From CAVRJC01 sp964505725 (GTDB taxonomy: Bacteria; Actinomycetota; Acidimicrobiia; IMCC26256; DASPTH01), in NCBI GenBank assembly GCA_964505725.1, contig CAZDJK010000104.1, positions 1 to 43,066 on the forward strand: a DNA stretch of 43,066 nucleotides, in the 5' to 3' direction. This document shows, in pieces, positions 38,922-43,066 of this stretch (its first letter is position 1; every line of letters begins with the position of its first letter). The notes under the pieces were generated by a model. It was not told where the DNA came from, did no database searches, and was given only the letters and a program-made list of their open reading frames with translations. The translations under genes were made by a program, and so were the position numbers.

Positions 38922-39938
38922 ATGGCCACTCCCGCGATCACGGACACGCAATCTCTCCCACCGGTCGAACGCGTACGCCCGGGGCTCTGGAGCATCCCGG
39001 TTCCCCTCCCGATCGTGCTGCGGTACGTGTTCGTCTACGCGTTCGAGACCGAGCGCGGGCCCTACATCGTCGACGCCGGTTGGAACACCGACGAGGCGTT
39101 CTCGGCCCTGTCGGAAGGGCTGGCGGAGGCGGGATTCGACATCGGCGACGTCCGGGGCGTCATGGTCACACACATCCACGCCGACCACTACGGCCTCGCG
39201 GGCAGGATCCGCGAGACCAGCGGGGCGTGGATCGCACTCCATCCTTCCGACGCGGCGCTGATCCACGACCGCTACGAGGAACCCGACGACCTGCTCGAGC
39301 GGATGGGCGGCTGGCTCCGCCGCCTCGGCGCCCCCGAGGAGGAGCTCGAGACCCTGCGGAACGCGTCGATGCCGGTGCGGCCGTTCGTGGAGAACGCACG
39401 TCCCGACGTGCTGCTCGAGGACGGGGATCGACCCGACGTGCCGGGGTGGGACCTCCGCGCCATCTGGACCCCGGGGCATTCGCCCGGCCACCTCTGCTTC
39501 TGGGAACCGGCCAACGAGGTGATGCTCACCGGCGACTGCGTGCTGCCACGCATCACCCCGAACGTGAACCTCAACCCCCAGGCGGGCGATAATCCCCTCG
39601 GCGACTACCTGGAGTCGCTCGCGCGCCTCAGCACCTACGAGGGCAACGCGCTCCCCGCCCACGAATGGCGGTTCGACAGCGTGCGCCAACGCTGCCGCGA
39701 GCTCGAGCAGCACCACGAGCACCGCTTCGCGGAGGTCATCGACGCGATCCGCGCGGGCCTCACCACCGCATGGGAGATCGCTCCGATGATGGACTGGTCG
39801 CGCCCGTGGGAGGTGATGGACCCGCAGTTCCGTCGCTCCGCGATCGGAGAGGCGATGGCACACCTGCGCGCGCTGGAGGTCCGCGGTGTGCTGCGGGAGA
39901 ACGTCGGCGAGCCGTCGCGCTGGGAGATCGTCGAGTAG
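38922..39938 (+). CDS. Metallo-beta-lactamase-fold hydrolase
   Basis: A 338-residue metallo-beta-lactamase-fold protein. The metal motif is complete: THIHADHYG with His84, His86, Asp88 and His89, then TPGHSPGH and TGDCVL for the remaining ligands. The ~100-residue C-terminal extension (PAHEWRF, AEVIDAIRAGLTTAWEI) is the winged-helix-like part found in the LACTB2-type and related groups. It may hydrolyse an ester or thioester such as an acyl-CoA, or a sulfate. No signal peptide. It has no Shine-Dalgarno and a -10 hexamer six bases upstream. Converges with the livF gene, 45 bases away. Confidence 0.9.
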   Translation: MATPAITDTQSLPPVERVRPGLWSIPVPLPIVLRYVFVYAFETERGPYIVDAGWNTDEAFSALSEGLAEAGFDIGDVRGVMVTHIHADHYGLAGRIRETSGAWIALHPSDAALIHDRYEEPDDLLERMGGWLRRLGAPEEELETLRNASMPVRPFVENARPDVLLEDGDRPDVPGWDLRAIWTPGHSPGHLCFWEPANEVMLTGDCVLPRITPNVNLNPQAGDNPLGDYLESLARLSTYEGNALPAHEWRFDSVRQRCRELEQHHEHRFAEVIDAIRAGLTTAWEIAPMMDWSRPWEVMDPQFRRSAIGEAMAHLRALEVRGVLRENVGEPSRWEIVE

Positions 39939-39983
39939 GCACAGACGCGTCGACGCTCCCGCATCGGCGCCCGGACGCGCGGA

Positions 39984-40712
39984 TCAGGGCGGGCTGGCCG
40001 CCGGGGTCTCCTCGATGCCGTGGCCGAGGTAGGAGTCGAGCAGCGCCTGGCGGTTGCCGAGCTCCTCGACATCGGCGGTGAGCACGCACTTGCCGGACAT
40101 CAGCACGTATCCCCGGTCGCAGATCGAAAGCGCCACCGTGGCGTTCTGCTCGACGATGAGGAGCGAGACCTCGCTCTTCACCTCGGAGAGCGCGCGGTAC
40201 ACCGCCTTGGTGACGATCGGAGCGAGACCGAGCGACGGCTCGTCGAGCATCAGCAGACGCGGTGCCGCCATGAGGGCCCGGCCGATGGCCACCATCTGCT
40301 GCTCGCCCCCCGACAGCGACCAGCCGTAACGCTTGCGCAGCCCGGCGATCGCGGGGAAGAGCTCGTACACGTCCTCGAGCGTGAAGAGCGCCTTGCGCTT
40401 GCCGCGGCTCGTCCGGCCGACGAGGAGGTTGTCCTCCACCGTGAGCGTCGGGAAGACGTGGCGACCCTCCGGCACGTGCACGAGACCGCGCCGGGCGAGC
40501 TCCTCGGGCGCCACGCGGGAGACGTCGTCGCCGAGGAAGCGGACCGTGCCCCGCGTGGGGATGAGCCGCGAGATCGCGCGCAAGGTCGACGTCTTGCCGG
40601 CGCCGTTGGCGCCGAGCAGCGCGATCGCCTCGCCCGTCGCCACCGAGAGGTCGAGGCCGTCGACGGCCGTCGTGGCGCCGTACGAGACTCCGAGGCCCTG
40701 GATCTCAAGCAC
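39984..40712 (-). CDS. livF: Branched-chain amino acid type ABC transporter ATPase LivF
   Basis: A 242-residue ATP-binding subunit. Walker A GANGAGKTS (residues 34-42), signature LSGGEQ (133-138), Walker B LLMLDEP (153-159), plus the LivF-specific VPEGRHVFPTLTVEDNL block. It binds the cytoplasmic face of the LivHM permease and powers uptake. It is the last of four genes on the minus strand in the order livH, livM, livG, livF; its GTG start overlaps the livG stop by eight bases, so they are coupled. The family also imports short carboxylates, urea or amides, so the ligand is open until the binding protein, outside the window, is known. Confidence 0.93.
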   Translation of the reverse strand: MLEIQGLGVSYGATTAVDGLDLSVATGEAIALLGANGAGKTSTLRAISRLIPTRGTVRFLGDDVSRVAPEELARRGLVHVPEGRHVFPTLTVEDNLLVGRTSRGKRKALFTLEDVYELFPAIAGLRKRYGWSLSGGEQQMVAIGRALMAAPRLLMLDEPSLGLAPIVTKAVYRALSEVKSEVSLLIVEQNATVALSICDRGYVLMSGKCVLTADVEELGNRQALLDSYLGHGIEETPAASPP

Positions 40713-41466
40713 CGGTGGTCGCTCCGAGATAGGCGTCCATGACCCGCGGGTCGGCCCAGACCTCCGCCGGCTCTCCCTCGGCGATCTGCTCGCCCAGCTC
40801 GAGCACGATCATGCGGTGGCACAGGCTCTCGAGGAAGTCGATCTTGTGCTCGACGAGCAGGACCGCGGGGCCGCCCTGCGCCCGCCAGCTGACGAGCAGC
40901 TGCACGAGCACGGCCGTCTCCGCATGGTTCAGGCCCGCGGCGGGCTCGTCCAGCAATAGGACCGTCGGGCGGCCGCCGTACGCGCGGGCGAGCTCGAGGC
41001 GGCGACGCTCGCCGTAGGAGAGCGCGCCGCCCGGCACGTCCGACTTCGGGCCGAGGCCGACGAACTCGAGCGCGGCGTACGCCTCGTCCCAGCGCGTGCG
41101 CTCGACGTGCATCAGGGCCCGGTGCCGGAACCAGGCCACGGGGAGGCTGCGGAAGCTCCGCTCGGGGAGGCCGACGAGCACGTTCTCGAGGCACGTGAGA
41201 CGGTCGTGCACCTGTGGCGTCTGGAACGTGCGGAGCACCCCGAGGCGGGAGTTCGCGCCGGGCTTGCCGAGCGGCACCCGCTTTCCGTCGACGTGCACCG
41301 TGCCGGACGCGGGGACGAGCCCGTTGACCGCGTTGAGGAACGTCGACTTGCCCGAGCCGTTCGGCCCGACGAGCCCGACGATCTCGTCGTCGCCGACCGT
41401 CAGCGACACGCGGTTCACCGCCATGAGCCCGCCGAAGCGGACGGTGATGTCACGTGCGTCGAGCAC
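40705..41466 (-). CDS. livG: Branched-chain amino acid type ABC transporter ATPase LivG
   Basis: A 253-residue ATP-binding subunit. Walker A GPNGSGKST (residues 34-42), a signature helix reading LSYGERRRLELARA, Walker B VLLLDEPAAGLN, and the LivG-type extra segment between (FQTPQVHDRLTCLENVLVG). The LSYG form of the signature is usual for LivG. It pairs with LivF to form the ATPase dimer of a LivHMGF importer. Its GTG start lies inside the end of livM (17-base overlap), and its end overlaps livF. Confidence 0.93.
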   Translation of the reverse strand: MLDARDITVRFGGLMAVNRVSLTVGDDEIVGLVGPNGSGKSTFLNAVNGLVPASGTVHVDGKRVPLGKPGANSRLGVLRTFQTPQVHDRLTCLENVLVGLPERSFRSLPVAWFRHRALMHVERTRWDEAYAALEFVGLGPKSDVPGGALSYGERRRLELARAYGGRPTVLLLDEPAAGLNHAETAVLVQLLVSWRAQGGPAVLLVEHKIDFLESLCHRMIVLELGEQIAEGEPAEVWADPRVMDAYLGATTGA

Positions 41467-42535
41467 GACGCACCCATCCGGCCGCGAGCTGGCGGAATCC
41501 CGCCACCCCCGTCGGGAACGCGAGCACGATCACGAGCACGAGCCCCGCGTAGATGATGCTCGAGTACTGCTGCGCGCTCCGCAGTATCTCGGGCAGGTAC
41601 ACGATGATGATCGCGCCGATCAGCGGGCCGTAGATCGAACCGACGCCGCCGAGGAGCACGATCAGGAGGACGTTGAGCGAGATGTTGACGTCGAACGACT
41701 CCAAGGAGAAGAACGACGAGCTGTGCGCGAACAGGGAACCAGCTGCACCCTGCATGGCCGATCCCACGACGAACGCGACCAGGACGAGGTGCTTCGGCTT
41801 CAGACCGGTCGTTGCGGCGACCGAAGGGCTGTCGCGCGCGAAGGTCAGGTCGCGCATGGCGGGGGAGCGCACCAACGCGACGGTCGCGGCCATGAACACG
41901 AACAGGACGCCGAGCATCAGGTAGTAGAGACGGGTGGGAGTGTCCAGCGTCAGACCGAAGAGGTGCGGGATGGCGATCAGGCTGACGCCGTAGAAGCCAC
42001 CCGTGAAGCTGGTCCACTCACGGAAGAGGATGAGGATCAGGCTGCCGATCGCGAGCGTGGCGATCGCGAAGTAGATCGGCGACAGCCTGATGAAGACGAG
42101 GCGCATCAGCGCGCCGATCACCCCGGTCACGACGATCGCGAGCGCGAAGCCGCCCCAGAAGCCGCCGAGATGCTGTGCTCCCCATGCCGACACGTACGCG
42201 CCGGCGGCGTACATCGCGAACACCGCGAAGGTGAACTGGCCGGCGAGGCTGAAGCACCAGTAGAAGCCGAGGGCGACGATCGCGTAGAGCATCGCGTTGT
42301 TCATGACGCCCTGGTGGTAGGCGTCCCCGCCGAAGACGCGCGGCGCGATCAATCCGAGACCGAGTATCGCGAAGAGGAACATCCACTGGTGGCCCCGGTA
42401 GGAGGGCGGCGCGATCGGATTCCCTTCGCCCTTGAGGAACGAGACCAGGCGCCTTCGCGCCTCGGCGGTGTCGCTCGCGCCGTCCGGGACGGGCGGGGCC
42501 GACGTCTCGGTCGTGGGCGCGTCAGTAGCGGACAC
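41450..42535 (-). CDS. livM: Branched-chain amino acid type ABC transporter permease LivM
   Basis: A 361-residue inner-membrane permease with about eight to ten helices. It has a ~50-residue hydrophilic N-terminal extension before the first helix (MFLFAILGLGLIAP) and the conserved permease loop RDSPSVAATTGLKPKHLVLVAF, which contacts the ATPase. The C-terminal part with NVLLIVLLGGVGSIYGPLIGA is typical of LivM. It forms the channel with LivH. The GTG start overlaps the livH end by 14 bases, and its own end overlaps livG, so all four are tightly coupled. Confidence 0.93.
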   Translation of the reverse strand: MSATDAPTTETSAPPVPDGASDTAEARRRLVSFLKGEGNPIAPPSYRGHQWMFLFAILGLGLIAPRVFGGDAYHQGVMNNAMLYAIVALGFYWCFSLAGQFTFAVFAMYAAGAYVSAWGAQHLGGFWGGFALAIVVTGVIGALMRLVFIRLSPIYFAIATLAIGSLILILFREWTSFTGGFYGVSLIAIPHLFGLTLDTPTRLYYLMLGVLFVFMAATVALVRSPAMRDLTFARDSPSVAATTGLKPKHLVLVAFVVGSAMQGAAGSLFAHSSSFFSLESFDVNISLNVLLIVLLGGVGSIYGPLIGAIIIVYLPEILRSAQQYSSIIYAGLVLVIVLAFPTGVAGFRQLAAGWVRRARRT

Positions 42536-43066
42536 CGCTCACCATGCGGACGAGCCCCTGCGGTCGGACGGCCAACACGATCACGAGGATCAGGAACGGG
42601 TACGCGTCGGAATAGTTCGGCGCGATGTACGCGGTAGCGAGCGCCTGGGCGATGGCGACGAACATGGCCGCGAACGCGGTGCCGCCGAGCCGTTCCCCGC
42701 CGAGGATCACCGCGGCGAAGGAGCTGAGCAGCAAACCGAAGCCCATCGTCGGCGTCAGGCCGATCTGCGGCGCCTCGAGCACCCCTGCAAGCCCGGCGAG
42801 CGCCGCCGAGAGCCCGAAGATCAGCGGTGAGAGACGGCGGACGCGGATGCCCTGGAGGATCGCGGTCTCGCGGTCTGCGGCCAGCGCGCGCACCTGCCGA
42901 CCGAGCGCCGACCGCTGCACGAACGCGAACAGGAGTATCCCGACGACGATTGTCACCGCGATGGTCAGGATCGACTGCGCGGAGACGTGCGCGCCCAACA
43001 CGTCGACGGTCTCGATGCCGAAGGGCGAGGGCAGGTTGTGGGGATCCGCGCCCTGCCAGAGGACGA
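42522..43066 (-). CDS. livH: Branched-chain amino acid type ABC transporter permease LivH, C-terminal part (cut by window edge)
   Basis: The last ~180 residues of a LivH-like permease; the start is beyond the right edge. The visible part begins with an extracytoplasmic segment (LWQGADPHNLPSPFGIETVDV), then helices including SILTIAVTIVVGILLFAFV and the ATPase-contact loop RALAADRETAILQGIRV, and ends with LLLSSFAAVILGGERLGGTAF and a final helix. The substrate-binding protein gene of the system is not in the window; it may lie farther right. The end overlaps livM by 14 bases. Confidence 0.9.
   Translation of the reverse strand, partial: VLWQGADPHNLPSPFGIETVDVLGAHVSAQSILTIAVTIVVGILLFAFVQRSALGRQVRALAADRETAILQGIRVRRLSPLIFGLSAALAGLAGVLEAPQIGLTPTMGFGLLLSSFAAVILGGERLGGTAFAAMFVAIAQALATAYIAPNYSDAYPFLILVIVLAVRPQGLVRMVSGVRY

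Noticed and set aside
37650..39863. 737-codon minus-strand frame opposite the metallo-hydrolase gene
   Set aside because: Composition unlike a protein and it covers several well-supported genes in other frames.

Overview
The window is GC-rich DNA with short gaps between genes, many GTG starts and frequent start/stop overlaps. About 40 protein genes can be supported. An Rpf-type cell-wall lytic enzyme, three F420-type luciferase-like oxidoreductases, a 1,574-residue NAD-glutamate dehydrogenase, a HadAB-like MaoC pair and many acyl-CoA enzymes point to a free-living actinobacterium. Acidimicrobiia or a relative is my best guess, from gene content only. I see no rRNA, tRNA, CRISPR array, insertion sequence, phage gene or recognisable transcription-factor gene.

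Layout. 1-3.3 kb: the N-terminal part of a UbiB/ABC1-type kinase (cut by the left edge), an rpf-like gene with a long structured leader, a small unknown protein and a phytoene-desaturase-type flavoprotein. 3.3-8.0 kb: NAD-specific glutamate dehydrogenase. 8.1-12.0 kb: poorly known genes, namely a zinc-ribbon-like miniprotein, a beta-propeller-like plus Ig-like pair, a two-helix membrane protein, a small unknown protein, a DUF5655-like protein and a 30-residue membrane micropeptide. 12.1-18.1 kb: MaoC hydratase pair, an atypical crotonase and three acyl-CoA dehydrogenases, two of them overlapping as a likely heteromer. 18.2-28.0 kb: two paralogous Rieske ferredoxins, an amidohydrolase, two VOC proteins, a GNAT, a crotonase, a TesB thioesterase, an F420-type oxidoreductase and two acyl-CoA synthetases. 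28.0-32.0 kb: two paralogous F420-type oxidoreductases flanking an acyl-CoA synthetase and a small unknown protein. 32.1-40 kb: SDR, molybdopterin oxidoreductase, nitroreductase, epoxide hydrolase, crotonase, alpha/beta hydrolase and metallo-beta-lactamase-fold hydrolase. 40-43 kb: liv-type ABC transporter genes livF, livG, livM and the distal part of livH.

How it fits together. Most genes from 12 to 40 kb supply steps of a beta-oxidation-like route: CoA activation, acyl-CoA dehydrogenation, hydration, SDR dehydrogenation and thioester release. Around them lie redox and hydrolytic enzymes (Rieske, F420, molybdenum, FMN, epoxide and ester hydrolases) suited to opening or modifying an unusual lipid, alicyclic or xenobiotic carbon skeleton. 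The substrate cannot be read from the sequence. The Liv-type transporter could import a small carboxylate or amino acid and may be unrelated.

The most distinctive regulatory signal is a recurring hexamer fitting an actinobacterial -10 element (xAxxxT, usually TAxxxT) placed 6-9 bases before the start codon of 15 genes on both strands. This predicts leaderless or nearly leaderless mRNAs, while genes inside operons carry clear Shine-Dalgarno sequences. The best candidates for undescribed biology are the beta-propeller/Ig-like gene pair, the 30-residue leaderless membrane peptide, and the F420-oxidoreductase/acyl-CoA synthetase block at 28-32 kb.
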